Below are positions 55,623 through 64,000 of a stretch of DNA of 64,000 nucleotides, piece by piece. Numbering within the stretch: position 1 is the first letter of the stretch; each line of letters begins with the position of its first letter. The position numbers and the translations under genes were made by a program. The stretch comes from Mycobacterium colombiense. Lineage in GTDB: Bacteria > Actinomycetota > Actinomycetes > Mycobacteriales > Mycobacteriaceae. Below the pieces are notes generated by a model. The model did not search any database, was not told where the DNA came from, and worked only from the letters and a program-made list of their open reading frames with translations. The stretch spans positions 1 to 64,000 of the forward strand of contig NZ_LZSX01000068.1 of assembly GCF_001665835.1 (NCBI RefSeq). Reading direction: 5' to 3'.

Positions 55623-55636
55623 CCGACTAAAGTCGG
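55623..55636. promoter_or_regulatory. Palindrome over the -10 of the small zinc-ribbon gene
   Basis: CCGACT-AA-AGTCGG is a perfect palindrome. TAAAGT (55628-55633) within it fits a -10 hexamer eight bases before the GTG at 55642. A protein binding the palindrome would block this leaderless promoter. Confidence 0.4.
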
Positions 55637-55641
55637 CAGGC

Positions 55642-55992
55642 GTGAGCCGCCGTACCCACCCGCAGCCTTGTCGCTGGTGCGGCCGAGACGTTACCGATGC
55701 GGGAATGGGACGTCGCCGCCAGTACTGCCGGCAGTCGTGCCGGCAGCGCGCGTACGAACAACGGGCCTCGCTGAACCGCAACGGCGCGGCAGCCGTGCCC
55801 GAGGACGCGGTGGTGCTGTCGGCCGAGGATGCCGCCGACCTGTCGGATCGCGTCTACCAGGTGCGGTGCGCGGCCGAGGACGTCGCCACGGCCGTCGACG
55901 AAGGCGCCGGGGCCACCGAGCTTCGCCAATTGTGCGACGCGCTGATCCACGCCGCCAGGGCCGCCGACGGCTGGCGCCGAGCGGGTGTGTGA
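55642..55992 (+). CDS. Small zinc-ribbon protein, Rv2049c-like
   Basis: 116 residues. The N-terminus has two cysteine pairs, C10-RW-C13 and C29-RQS-C33, in the arrangement PCRWCGRDV..RRQYCRQSCRQRAYEQR, a short zinc ribbon with a basic helix often found in DNA-associated proteins of actinobacteria. The C-terminal half is an acidic helical hairpin. Mtb Rv2049c, in the same place between rbpA and pks12, is shorter (73 residues). The GTG start at 55642 is backed by the leaderless spacing of TAAAGT. Function is unknown. Confidence 0.82.
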   Translation: MSRRTHPQPCRWCGRDVTDAGMGRRRQYCRQSCRQRAYEQRASLNRNGAAAVPEDAVVLSAEDAADLSDRVYQVRCAAEDVATAVDEGAGATELRQLCDALIHAARAADGWRRAGV

Positions 55993-56379
55993 CCCCCGCC
56001 GGGTCTGCGCCGCGCCGAACCCGCCACGACAGCGCCTGACCACCGGCTATGGTCAGCCGGGTAAAGTCGCGCCATGGACGTCGGGCCGTGTCAACAGCGC
56101 ACCGCTGTCCAGCGAGCACACCGGGCACCCGGCCTCACATACTCTTTGCGCGGCGCGGCGCAGCGGTCCATGCCGGTCCTCCCGTAGCAGTCGGGAGCAG
56201 CGGACGTTTTGAAATCCAGTCGGAGTTGGCCATACTCACCAGCAATATTCTTGGGTCGGAGAGCAGCACGACGCTGGTCGAACGGGAAACGGCGTCGCCT
56301 CGTGCAGCAAATTCCGTCACTCGGCGAAAACCGCATCCGGCGGTGAAAGACGGCCGTACGTCGTTAGGTGAGGTTTGTG
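55993..56379. promoter_or_regulatory. pks12 upstream region with a SigA-like promoter candidate
   Basis: 387 bases without a credible gene. TTGAAA (56209-56214) and CATACT (56231-56236), 16 bases apart, resemble SigA -35 and -10 boxes and lie about 140 bases before pks12. GAGG at 56370-56373 precedes the start codon. GC is lower around 56205-56255 than in the flanks. No hairpin strong enough for a terminator of the upstream gene was seen. Confidence 0.35.
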
Positions 56380-59300
56380 ATGGTTGATCAACTCCAGCAT
56401 GCGACCGAAGCGCTGCGTAAAGCGCTGGTCCAGGTTGAGCGCCTGAAGCGCACCAACCGGGCGTTGCTGGAGCGGTCCAACGAACCGATCGCGATCGTCG
56501 GTATGTCGTGCCGCTTCCCGGGTGGCGTCGACAGCCCGGAGGCGCTGTGGCAAATGGTCGCCGACGGCCGTGACGTCATCTCGGAGTTCCCCGCCGACCG
56601 TGGCTGGGACGTCGCGAGCCTCTACGACCCCGACCCCGACGCGCGCCACAAGTGCTATGTGAACACCGGCGGATTCGTGGACGGCGTCGCGGACTTCGAT
56701 CCGGCCTTCTTCGGCATCGCGCCCAGCGAGGCGCTCGCGATGGACCCCCAGCATCGGATGCTGCTCGAACTGTCGTGGGAAGCATTGGAGCGGGCCGGAA
56801 TTGACCCGAGCGGGTTGCGCGGCAGCGCTACCGGCGTGTTCGCGGGGCTGATCGTTCAGGGCTACGGCATGCTCGCCGAGGAGATCGAGGGTTACCGGCT
56901 CACCGGCATGACCTCCAGCGTCGCCTCGGGGCGGGTGTCCTACGTGCTGGGCCTCGAGGGCCCCGCGGTGTCCGTGGACACGGCGTGTTCGTCGTCGCTG
57001 GTGGCCTTGCACATGGCCGTGCAGTCGCTGCGCTCGGGGGAGTGCGATCTGGCCCTGGCCGGCGGCGCGACCGTGAACGCGACGCCGACGGTCTTCGTGG
57101 AGTTCAGCCGGCACCGCGGGTTGGCGCCGGACGGACGATGCAAGGCCTACGCGGGCGCGGCCGACGGCGTCGGCTGGTCCGAGGGTGGGGCCATCCTGGT
57201 CGTGGAACGCCTGTCGGATGCGCAGCGGCTGGGGCACCCGGTGCTGGCCGTGGTCCGCGGCTCGGCGGTCAATCAGGACGGCGCCTCCAACGGGCTGACC
57301 GCGCCCAACGGTCCGTCGCAACAGCGAGTGGTGCGTGCGGCGCTGGCCAACGCCGGGTTGTCCGCGGCCGACGTGGACGTCGTCGAGGGCCACGGCACCG
57401 GAACCACCCTGGGTGACCCGATCGAGGCGCAGGCCCTGCTGGCCACCTACGGGCAGGACCGCAGCGAGCCGCTGTGGCTGGGCTCGATCAAGTCGAACAT
57501 GGGCCACACGCAGGCCGCCGCCGGTGTGGCCGGCGTCATCAAGATGGTGCAGGCGATGCGCCACGAGACGCTGCCCGCGACCCTGCACGTGGACGCGCCG
57601 AGTCCGCACGTGGACTGGTCGGCGGGCTCGGTGTCGCTGCTGACCGAGGCGCAACCCTGGAACGCCGAGCGGCCGCGCCGGGCGGGCGTGTCGTCGTTCG
57701 GCATCAGCGGCACCAACGCGCACGTCATCGTCGAGGGCGCTCCGGTGGCGCCGGCACGGGAGGGCGGACCGGTCCGGCCGGTGGTTCCCTGGGCGGTGTC
57801 GGCGAAATCGCCGTCGGCGTTGGCGGCGCAGGCGGCGCGGTTGGCCGAATACGTTCGCGCGCACAATGATCTGGACATCGCCGACATCGGCTGGTCATTG
57901 GGGGGCCGCGCGACATTTGAGCACCGCGCGGTCGTTGTCGGCGGTGACCGTGACCGGCTGCTGGCCGGGCTGGACGAGCTTTCCAACGATGACACCACCG
58001 GATCGGTCATCCGGGGCACCGCGACGCCGGCGGGCAAGACCGTGTTCGTCTTCCCCGGCCAGGGCTCCCAATGGCAGGGCATGGCGCTTGAATTGCTGGA
58101 TACCGCACCGGTATTCGCCCAACAGATCCGGGAATGCGAGGAGGCCTTCGCAGAATTCGTCGACTGGTCGCTGACCGGCGTGCTGCGCGGCGCCCCTGAT
58201 GCTCCGGGACTGGACCGCGTCGACGTCGTGCAGCCGGTGCTCTTCGCGGTGATGGTGTCGCTGGCCGAACTGTGGAAGTCGATCGGCGTGAACCCGGACG
58301 CGGTGATCGGGCATTCGCAGGGCGAGATCGCCGCCGCCTACGTCGCCGGGGCGCTGTCGCTGCAGGACGCGGCCCGGGTGGTCACGTTGCGCAGCAAGCT
58401 GCTGACGGCGCTGGCCGGCCCCGGTGGGATGCTGTCCATCGCCTGCAGCACCGAGCGGGCCCGGGAGTTGTTGGCGCCCTATGGGAATCGAGTCAGCATC
58501 GCGGCCGTCAACGGCCGCTCGGCCGTCGTGGTGTCGGGTGAGGGGGCCGCGCTCGACGAGCTCGTCGGCTTCTGCGCCGACCTCGAGCTGCGGACCCGGC
58601 GCATCGACGTGGACTATGCCTCGCACTCGGTTGAGGTCGAGGCGATCCGCGCCGACCTCGCCGAGGTGCTGGCCGGCATAGAGCCGCGCTCCTCGCGCAT
58701 CGCGTTCTTCTCCACTGTCACCGGAAACCGTTTGGACACGGCCGGATTGGACGCCGACTACTGGTATCGCAACATCCGGCAGACCGTGCAGTTCGACCAG
58801 GCGGTGCGCAGCGCGTGCGAGCACGGATACCGGACGTTCATCGAATCCAGTCCGCATCCGGCGCTGGTCGCGGGCATCGAGGACACCGCCAACGACCATG
58901 TCAGCAGTGGCGCCGAGGCCGCTGAAGTCACAGTCATCCCCACCCTGGGCCGCGAGGACGGCGGTCTCGACCGGTTCCTGACGTCGGCCGCCACCGCGTT
59001 CGTCGCGGGAGTGAGCGTGCGCTGGCGCGGTGCGCTGGACGGCGCCGGCTTCGTCGAGCTGCCCACGTATGCCTTTGACCGGCGCCGGTTTTGGCTGTCC
59101 GGCGAAGGCATCGCGGCGGACGCCTCGGGCCTGGGCTTGGGCACCAGCGAGCACCCGCTGCTGAGCGCGGTCGTCGAGCTGCCGTCGTCGGGTGGGGTGG
59201 CGCTGACGGGCCTCCTGTCGCCGAGCCGGCAGGGCTGGCTGACCGATCACGCCGTGTCGGGAACGATCGTGTTCCCCGGGTCCGGCTTCGTGGAACTGGC

Positions 59301-62300
59301 GATTCGCGCGGGCGACGAGGTCGGTTGCTCAACGGTCGACGAACTGACGCTGCAGGCGCCGTTGATGTTGCCGGCCAAGGATTCCGGGTCGGCATCGGTC
59401 GCCGTGCAAGTGGTGGTCGGTCCCGCCGAAGAATCCGGCCAGCGCGGGGTGTCGATCTTTTCGCGCCCCGACGCCGGCTCCGGCTGGGCGTGCCACGCGG
59501 AAGGAACGCTGAGCACCGGCTCGGTCGAGCCGGGTGCGGATCTGTCGGCATGGCCGCCGGCGGGCGCCGTCAAGGTCGACGCGGCCGACTGCTACGAGCA
59601 GTTGGCGGAGCTCGGCTACGGCTACGGCCCGGCATTCCAGGGACTGACCGCGACGTGGGTGCGCGACGACGAGGTGTTCGCCGAGGTGCGGCTGCCTGAC
59701 GCCGCGGGCGGCGTCAACGGTTTCGGGGTCCATCCGGCGCTGCTTGATGCGGCCATGCATGCACTGGTCGTCAGTCACCAGATCACCGGCCAGACCGACG
59801 AAGTGGTGCTGCCGTTCTCGTGGCAGGGCGTGTCGTTGCACGCCGCGGGCGCGTCCGCGGTGCGTGCACGCATCGCGCCGGCATCGGCGTCGGAGTCCAC
59901 GTTCGCGGCCTCCAGGGCGGTCTCGATCGAACTGGCCGACGCGCTCGGACTGCCGGTGCTGTCGGTGCGGGCGATGGTCGCGCGTCCGGTGAGCGAGCGG
60001 CAACTGCGCGCGGCGGTGTCGGCCTCGGGTCCGGACCGGCTGTTCGAGCTGGCGTGGTCGCCGGCCGCGACGACGGCCGCCGGCACCGAGCCGCCCGCAC
60101 ACGCGGTGTTCGAATCCGTTGCGGCCGATCAAGATCCGGTCTCCGGATCGTATGAGCGCACGCATCGGGCGCTGGCGGCAGTGCAGTCGTGGCTGACCGA
60201 GCACGACTCCGGGGTGCTGATCGTCGCGACCCGCGGAGCGATGGGATGGGCGGGTGAGGACGTACCCGATCTGGCAGGTGCGGCGGTATGGGGGCTGGTG
60301 CGGTCGGCGCAGACCGAGCATCCCGGCCGGATCGTGCTGGTGGATTCCGATGCGGCGCTTGACGATAACGCGATCGCGACCGTCCTGGCGGTCGGCGAGC
60401 CCGCGGTGTTGCTGCGCGACGGCACGGCCTATATAGCGCGGGTGCGCGGCAGTCGCGCGGTGGACGGGATCATGACGCCTCCGGCGGACGGGCCTTGGCG
60501 GCTCGGAATCAGCAGCGCGGGCACGTTCGAAAACCTGCAATTGGAGCCGGTTCCCAACGCCGGCGCCGCGCTGGAGCCCGGCCAGGTTCGGGTGGCCCTG
60601 CGCGCCATCGCCACCAACTTCCGCGACGTCATGATCACGCTGGGCATGTTCACCCATGACGCCCTGCTCGGTGGCGAAGGCGCCGGTGTGGTGGTCGAAG
60701 TCGGGCCGGGAGTCACCGAGTTCGCGGTCGGCGATTCGGTGTACGGCTTCTTCCCCGACGGCAGCGGCACGCTGGTGCCCGGCGACGTGCGCCTGCTGCA
60801 GCACAAGCCCGCCCACTGGTCCTACGCCGAAGCCGCCGGCATCTCGGCGGTGTTCACCACCGCCTACATGGCGTTCATCCACCTGGCCGACGTCAAGCCC
60901 GGGCAGCGGGTGCTGGTGCACGCCGCGGCCGGCGGTGTCGGCATGGCCGCGGTGCAGCTGGGCAGGCATCTGGGCCTGGAGGTGTTCGCGACCGCCAGCC
61001 GCGGCAAGTGGGACACGTTGCGGTCCATGGGCTTTGACGACGATCACATCTCGGATTCGCGCAGCCTGGAGTTCGAGGAGAAGTTCCGGGCGGTCACCGG
61101 CGGCCGCGGCATGGACGTGGTGCTGGACTCGCTGGCCGGCGAATTCGTCGACGCTTCACTGCGGCTCGTCGCTCCCGGCGGGGTGTTCCTGGAGATGGGC
61201 AAGACCGACATCCGCGACCCGGGCGTGGTCGCCCAGGAGTACCCGGGTGTCCGCTACCGCGCCTTCGACCTGTTCGAGCCCGGCCGTCCCCGGATGCATC
61301 AGTGGATGCAGGAGCTTGCCGGGCTGTTCGACGCCGGGGTGCTGGAGCCGTTGCCGGTCACGACCTTTGACGTGCGGCGCGCCCGTACGGCGCTGCGGTA
61401 CTTGAGCCAGGCCCGCCACATCGGCAAGGTCGTCATGACGCTGCCGTCCGGCCTGGCATCCGGCACCGTACTCATCACCGGCGGAACCGGGATGGCGGGC
61501 TCGACGTTGGCCCGCCACCTGGTGGCACACCACGGCGTCGAGGACTTGGTGCTGCTGAGCCGCCGCGGTCCCGACGCGCCCGGGGCCGCCGAGTTGATCG
61601 CGGAGCTGCAAACCGCGGGTGCGCGGGCGCGCGTGGTGGCGTGCGACGCGGCCGACCGGGCGGCGCTGGCGCAAGTCATCGACGACATTTCGGCGCAGCG
61701 GCCGCTGTCGGGCGTGATTCACGCGACCGGTGTGCTGGACGACGCGATGGTCACCTCCCTGACCCCCGATCGCGTCGACGCGGTATTGCGGGCCAAGGTC
61801 GACGCGGCTTGGAATCTGCACGAGTTGACCCGCGACCTGAATCTGTCTGCCTTCGTGATGTTTTCGTCGATGGCCGGCCTGGTCGGCTCGTCGGGCCAGG
61901 GCAACTACGGGGCGGCGAACACATTCCTGGACGGGTTGGCCGCGCACCGTCGGGCGCACGGGCTGCCGGCGATCTCGCTGGCCTGGGGCCTGTGGGAGCA
62001 GGCCAGCGCCATGACCGGCGGACTGGACGCTGCCGACCTCGCCCGGTTGGGTCGCGACGGGATCTTGGCGCTGTCCTCGGATGAGGCCATGGAACTCTTC
62101 GACACCGCACTGATCGTCGACGAGCCGTTCCTGGCGCCGGCCCGCATCGATCTCGGCGCGCTGCGGGCCCACGCGGTCGCGGTGCCGCCGATGTTCACCG
62201 ATCTGGTCAACGCCCCGGCGCGCCGCCGGGTCGACGACTCGCTGGCGGCCGCGAAGTCGAAATCGGCGCTGGCGCATCGCCTGGACGGGCTGTCCGAAGC

Positions 62301-64000
62301 CGAGCAGCACGCCGTGCTCCTGGATCTGGTGCGCTCGCACATCGCCACGGTGCTGGGCAACACCGCCGCCGAGGCGATCGACCCCGATAAGGCGTTCCAG
62401 GAGTTGGGCTTCGACTCGCTGACCGCGGTCGAAATGCGCAACCGGCTCAAAACCGCTACCGGACTGGCGCTTTCGCCCACCCTGATCTTCGATTACCCGA
62501 CGCCCAACGGCCTGGCCGGCTACATCCGCACCCAACTCGCCGGGGTCCCGCAAGAGATCAAGCATGCCCCGGTGGCTCGCGCCACCGACGACGATCCGAT
62601 CGTCATCGTCGGCATGTCGTGCCGCTATCCGGGTGGCGTGAATTCCCCCGAGGACCTGTGGGACATGCTGACCGAGGGCCGCGACGTGCTCTCCGAATTC
62701 CCGACCGATCGTGGCTGGGACCTGGCCGGCGTGTACAACCCGGACCCCGATGTTCCGGGCACCTGCTACACCCGCACCGGCGGCTTCGTGGACGGGGTCG
62801 CGGACTTCGACCCGGCCTTCTTCGGCATCGCGCCCAGCGAGGCGCTGTCCATGGACCCACAGCAGCGCATGTTCCTCGAGCTGTCCTGGGAAGCGTTGGA
62901 GCGGGCGGGAATTGAGCCCGGCACGCTGCGCGGCAGCGCCACCGGAATGTTCGCCGGGGTGTACACGCAGGGCTACGGCATGGGCGCGGCCCCGACCGCG
63001 GAGGGCTTCCGGCTGACCGGCCAGTCCTCGAGTGTGGCGTCGGGCCGGGTGTCCTATGTGCTGGGCCTGGAAGGTCCCGCGGTGTCGGTGGACACGGCGT
63101 GTTCGTCGTCGCTGGTGGCGTTGCACATGGCCGCGCAGTCGCTGCGCTCGGGCGAGTGTGACCTGGCCCTGGCCGGCGGCGTCACCGTCAACGCCACGCC
63201 CGACATCTTCGTGGAGTTCAGTCGCATGCGCGGGTTGTCCGAGGACGGCCGGTGCAAGGCCTACGCCGGCGCGGCCGACGGCACCGGATTCTCCGAGGGC
63301 GGCGGCATGCTCGTGGTGGAGCGCCTGTCGGATGCGCAGCGTCTGGGGCATCCGGTGCTGGCCATGGTCCGCGGCTCGGCGATCAATCAGGACGGCGCCT
63401 CCAACGGTCTGACCGCGCCCAACGGCCCCTCGCAACAGCGGGTGGTGCGTGCCGCGTTGGCCAGCGCCGGATTGACGCCGGCGGAGGTAGACGTCGTCGA
63501 AGGCCACGGCACCGGAACCACATTGGGTGACCCGATCGAGGCGCAGGCCCTGCTGGCGACCTACGGTCAGGACCGCGGCGAGCCGCTGTGGCTGGGCTCG
63601 ATTAAGTCGAACATGGGTCACACGCAGGCCGCCGCCGGGGTGGCCGGTGTCATCAAGATGGTCCTGGCGATGCGCCACGAGATGCTGCCCGCAACATTGC
63701 ATGTCGACGAACCCAGCCCGCACGTCGACTGGTCGACCGGTTCGGTGTCGCTGCTGACCGAGGCGCGGGCGTGGCCCGGCAGCCGTCCCCGCCGGGCGGG
63801 TGTGTCGTCGTTCGGCATCAGCGGCACCAACGCGCACGTCATCGTCGAGGCGGTGCCGGCCGAGTCGCCGCGCGTCGTGGACGGTCCGAAGCCACCGGTG
63901 GTGCCGTGGCCGGTCTCGGCGAAGTCGCTGTCGGCGTTGAACTCTCAGGCCGCGCGGCTGGCGGACCACCTGCGCGCCCACCCGGATTTGGACATCGCCG
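56380..64000 (+). CDS. pks12: Mycoketide polyketide synthase Pks12, 5' 2540 codons (runs off the window)
   Basis: Giant modular type I synthase (Mtb Pks12 is about 4150 residues). N-terminal coiled docking helix ([20 protein letters not shown]). Module 1: KS (~34-455, Cys203, His338, His376), AT (~550-860, GHSQG Ser646, YASH motif, so methylmalonyl-CoA), DH (~915-1190, His957 in [12 protein letters not shown]), ER (~1370-1690, [15 protein letters not shown]), KR (~1695-1880, [10 protein letters not shown], Tyr in GNYGAAN) and ACP (Ser2013 in GFDSLTAV). Module 2 begins with KS near 2071 (Cys2241) and is cut by the window edge after its KS. A full reducing set per module makes saturated methyl-branched chains for mannosyl-phosphomycoketides. 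ATG 56380 matches Mtb; an adjacent in-frame GTG 56377 is possible. Confidence 0.97.
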   Translation, partial: MVDQLQHATEALRKALVQVERLKRTNRALLERSNEPIAIVGMSCRFPGGVDSPEALWQMVADGRDVISEFPADRGWDVASLYDPDPDARHKCYVNTGGFVDGVADFDPAFFGIAPSEALAMDPQHRMLLELSWEALERAGIDPSGLRGSATGVFAGLIVQGYGMLAEEIEGYRLTGMTSSVASGRVSYVLGLEGPAVSVDTACSSSLVALHMAVQSLRSGECDLALAGGATVNATPTVFVEFSRHRGLAPDGRCKAYAGAADGVGWSEGGAILVVERLSDAQRLGHPVLAVVRGSAVNQDGASNGLTAPNGPSQQRVVRAALANAGLSAADVDVVEGHGTGTTLGDPIEAQALLATYGQDRSEPLWLGSIKSNMGHTQAAAGVAGVIKMVQAMRHETLPATLHVDAPSPHVDWSAGSVSLLTEAQPWNAERPRRAGVSSFGISGTNAHVIVEGAPVAPAREGGPVRPVVPWAVSAKSPSALAAQAARLAEYVRAHNDLDIADIGWSLGGRATFEHRAVVVGGDRDRLLAGLDELSNDDTTGSVIRGTATPAGKTVFVFPGQGSQWQGMALELLDTAPVFAQQIRECEEAFAEFVDWSLTGVLRGAPDAPGLDRVDVVQPVLFAVMVSLAELWKSIGVNPDAVIGHSQGEIAAAYVAGALSLQDAARVVTLRSKLLTALAGPGGMLSIACSTERARELLAPYGNRVSIAAVNGRSAVVVSGEGAALDELVGFCADLELRTRRIDVDYASHSVEVEAIRADLAEVLAGIEPRSSRIAFFSTVTGNRLDTAGLDADYWYRNIRQTVQFDQAVRSACEHGYRTFIESSPHPALVAGIEDTANDHVSSGAEAAEVTVIPTLGREDGGLDRFLTSAATAFVAGVSVRWRGALDGAGFVELPTYAFDRRRFWLSGEGIAADASGLGLGTSEHPLLSAVVELPSSGGVALTGLLSPSRQGWLTDHAVSGTIVFPGSGFVELAIRAGDEVGCSTVDELTLQAPLMLPAKDSGSASVAVQVVVGPAEESGQRGVSIFSRPDAGSGWACHAEGTLSTGSVEPGADLSAWPPAGAVKVDAADCYEQLAELGYGYGPAFQGLTATWVRDDEVFAEVRLPDAAGGVNGFGVHPALLDAAMHALVVSHQITGQTDEVVLPFSWQGVSLHAAGASAVRARIAPASASESTFAASRAVSIELADALGLPVLSVRAMVARPVSERQLRAAVSASGPDRLFELAWSPAATTAAGTEPPAHAVFESVAADQDPVSGSYERTHRALAAVQSWLTEHDSGVLIVATRGAMGWAGEDVPDLAGAAVWGLVRSAQTEHPGRIVLVDSDAALDDNAIATVLAVGEPAVLLRDGTAYIARVRGSRAVDGIMTPPADGPWRLGISSAGTFENLQLEPVPNAGAALEPGQVRVALRAIATNFRDVMITLGMFTHDALLGGEGAGVVVEVGPGVTEFAVGDSVYGFFPDGSGTLVPGDVRLLQHKPAHWSYAEAAGISAVFTTAYMAFIHLADVKPGQRVLVHAAAGGVGMAAVQLGRHLGLEVFATASRGKWDTLRSMGFDDDHISDSRSLEFEEKFRAVTGGRGMDVVLDSLAGEFVDASLRLVAPGGVFLEMGKTDIRDPGVVAQEYPGVRYRAFDLFEPGRPRMHQWMQELAGLFDAGVLEPLPVTTFDVRRARTALRYLSQARHIGKVVMTLPSGLASGTVLITGGTGMAGSTLARHLVAHHGVEDLVLLSRRGPDAPGAAELIAELQTAGARARVVACDAADRAALAQVIDDISAQRPLSGVIHATGVLDDAMVTSLTPDRVDAVLRAKVDAAWNLHELTRDLNLSAFVMFSSMAGLVGSSGQGNYGAANTFLDGLAAHRRAHGLPAISLAWGLWEQASAMTGGLDAADLARLGRDGILALSSDEAMELFDTALIVDEPFLAPARIDLGALRAHAVAVPPMFTDLVNAPARRRVDDSLAAAKSKSALAHRLDGLSEAEQHAVLLDLVRSHIATVLGNTAAEAIDPDKAFQELGFDSLTAVEMRNRLKTATGLALSPTLIFDYPTPNGLAGYIRTQLAGVPQEIKHAPVARATDDDPIVIVGMSCRYPGGVNSPEDLWDMLTEGRDVLSEFPTDRGWDLAGVYNPDPDVPGTCYTRTGGFVDGVADFDPAFFGIAPSEALSMDPQQRMFLELSWEALERAGIEPGTLRGSATGMFAGVYTQGYGMGAAPTAEGFRLTGQSSSVASGRVSYVLGLEGPAVSVDTACSSSLVALHMAAQSLRSGECDLALAGGVTVNATPDIFVEFSRMRGLSEDGRCKAYAGAADGTGFSEGGGMLVVERLSDAQRLGHPVLAMVRGSAINQDGASNGLTAPNGPSQQRVVRAALASAGLTPAEVDVVEGHGTGTTLGDPIEAQALLATYGQDRGEPLWLGSIKSNMGHTQAAAGVAGVIKMVLAMRHEMLPATLHVDEPSPHVDWSTGSVSLLTEARAWPGSRPRRAGVSSFGISGTNAHVIVEAVPAESPRVVDGPKPPVVPWPVSAKSLSALNSQAARLADHLRAHPDLDIA

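Noticed and set aside
61156..63981. 941-codon open frame opposite pks12
   Set aside because: Arg/His/Gly-rich composition and no start signal. pks12 on the other strand has complete catalytic motifs throughout. A shadow frame.
1..64000. tRNA, rRNA, CRISPR arrays or insertion sequences
   Set aside because: No clover-leaf arms with a T-loop consensus, no regularly spaced repeats and no transposase-like frame were recognised. The only tandem repeat is inside the gene at 16200.

Overview
The window is a GC-rich actinobacterial chromosome segment with strong gene-by-gene synteny to the Mycobacterium tuberculosis (Mtb) Rv2116-Rv2048c interval, read in the opposite orientation. A PPE-PPW protein, the Pup-proteasome genes, RbpA and a Pks12-type mycoketide synthase point to a Mycobacterium, probably a slow-growing non-tuberculous species. 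The species cannot be fixed from the sequence alone. All family and Mtb comparisons come from recognition of protein sequences, not from a database search. The first 28 bases are a sequencing adapter remnant, so the left edge is an assembly contig end.

Layout. 1-12 kb: lipoprotein lppK (cut by the contig edge), then the complete pupylation/proteasome locus: mpa, two divergent conserved genes, dop-pup-prcB-prcA, pafA, and the DNA-damage regulators pafB-pafC. 12-19 kb: tatA-tatC-helY, a repeat-rich DUF4333 membrane protein, a 5'-3' exonuclease and the peptidase pepE. 19-25 kb: an accessory block with a large esterase-like protein, a CpnT-like polymorphic toxin whose C-terminal domain is not the known TNT domain, a candidate immunity gene and an orphan small gene. 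This block has much lower GC at its 3' end. 25-44 kb: F420-dependent biliverdin reductase homologue and an SDR, then the aerobic cobalamin pathway (cobL, cobM, cobK, cobIJ, cobH, cobG, cobN). It is interrupted by sigC, which is fused in frame to a membrane zf-HC2 anti-sigma module, by a PPE gene, by a secreted lectin and by an ssuCBAD sulfonate-uptake operon. 44-48 kb: a four-gene operon (DUF1214 protein, sulfotransferase, TetR regulator, SDR) behind a palindromic operator candidate. 48-56 kb: small redox/hydrolase genes, fxsA, an amidohydrolase, separate lnt and ppm1 genes for lipoprotein acylation and mannosyl-donor synthesis, and rbpA. 56.4-64 kb: the first module and the second KS of pks12, running off the right edge.

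How the genes work together. Dop deamidates Pup, PafA ligates it to substrates, and Mpa unfolds them into the PrcAB core. TatAC exports folded proteins. Lnt matures lipoproteins such as LppK and SsuA, and neighbouring Ppm1 makes the lipid-linked mannose donor. The cob genes make the corrin ring by the oxygen-dependent route, with late cobalt insertion by CobN. Pks12 makes the methyl-branched mycoketide chain.

Regulation visible in the sequence. Many genes (dop, pafA, pafB, pepE, ssuC, cobH and others) have a TANNNT hexamer 6-7 bases before the start codon, the signature of leaderless mycobacterial transcripts. Two ECF SigE-type promoters (GGGAAC-N17/18-CGTT) precede fxsA and rbpA. The most unusual content is the CpnT-like toxin/immunity block at 21.5-24.8 kb and the anti-sigma/SigC fusion at 28.8-30.2 kb.
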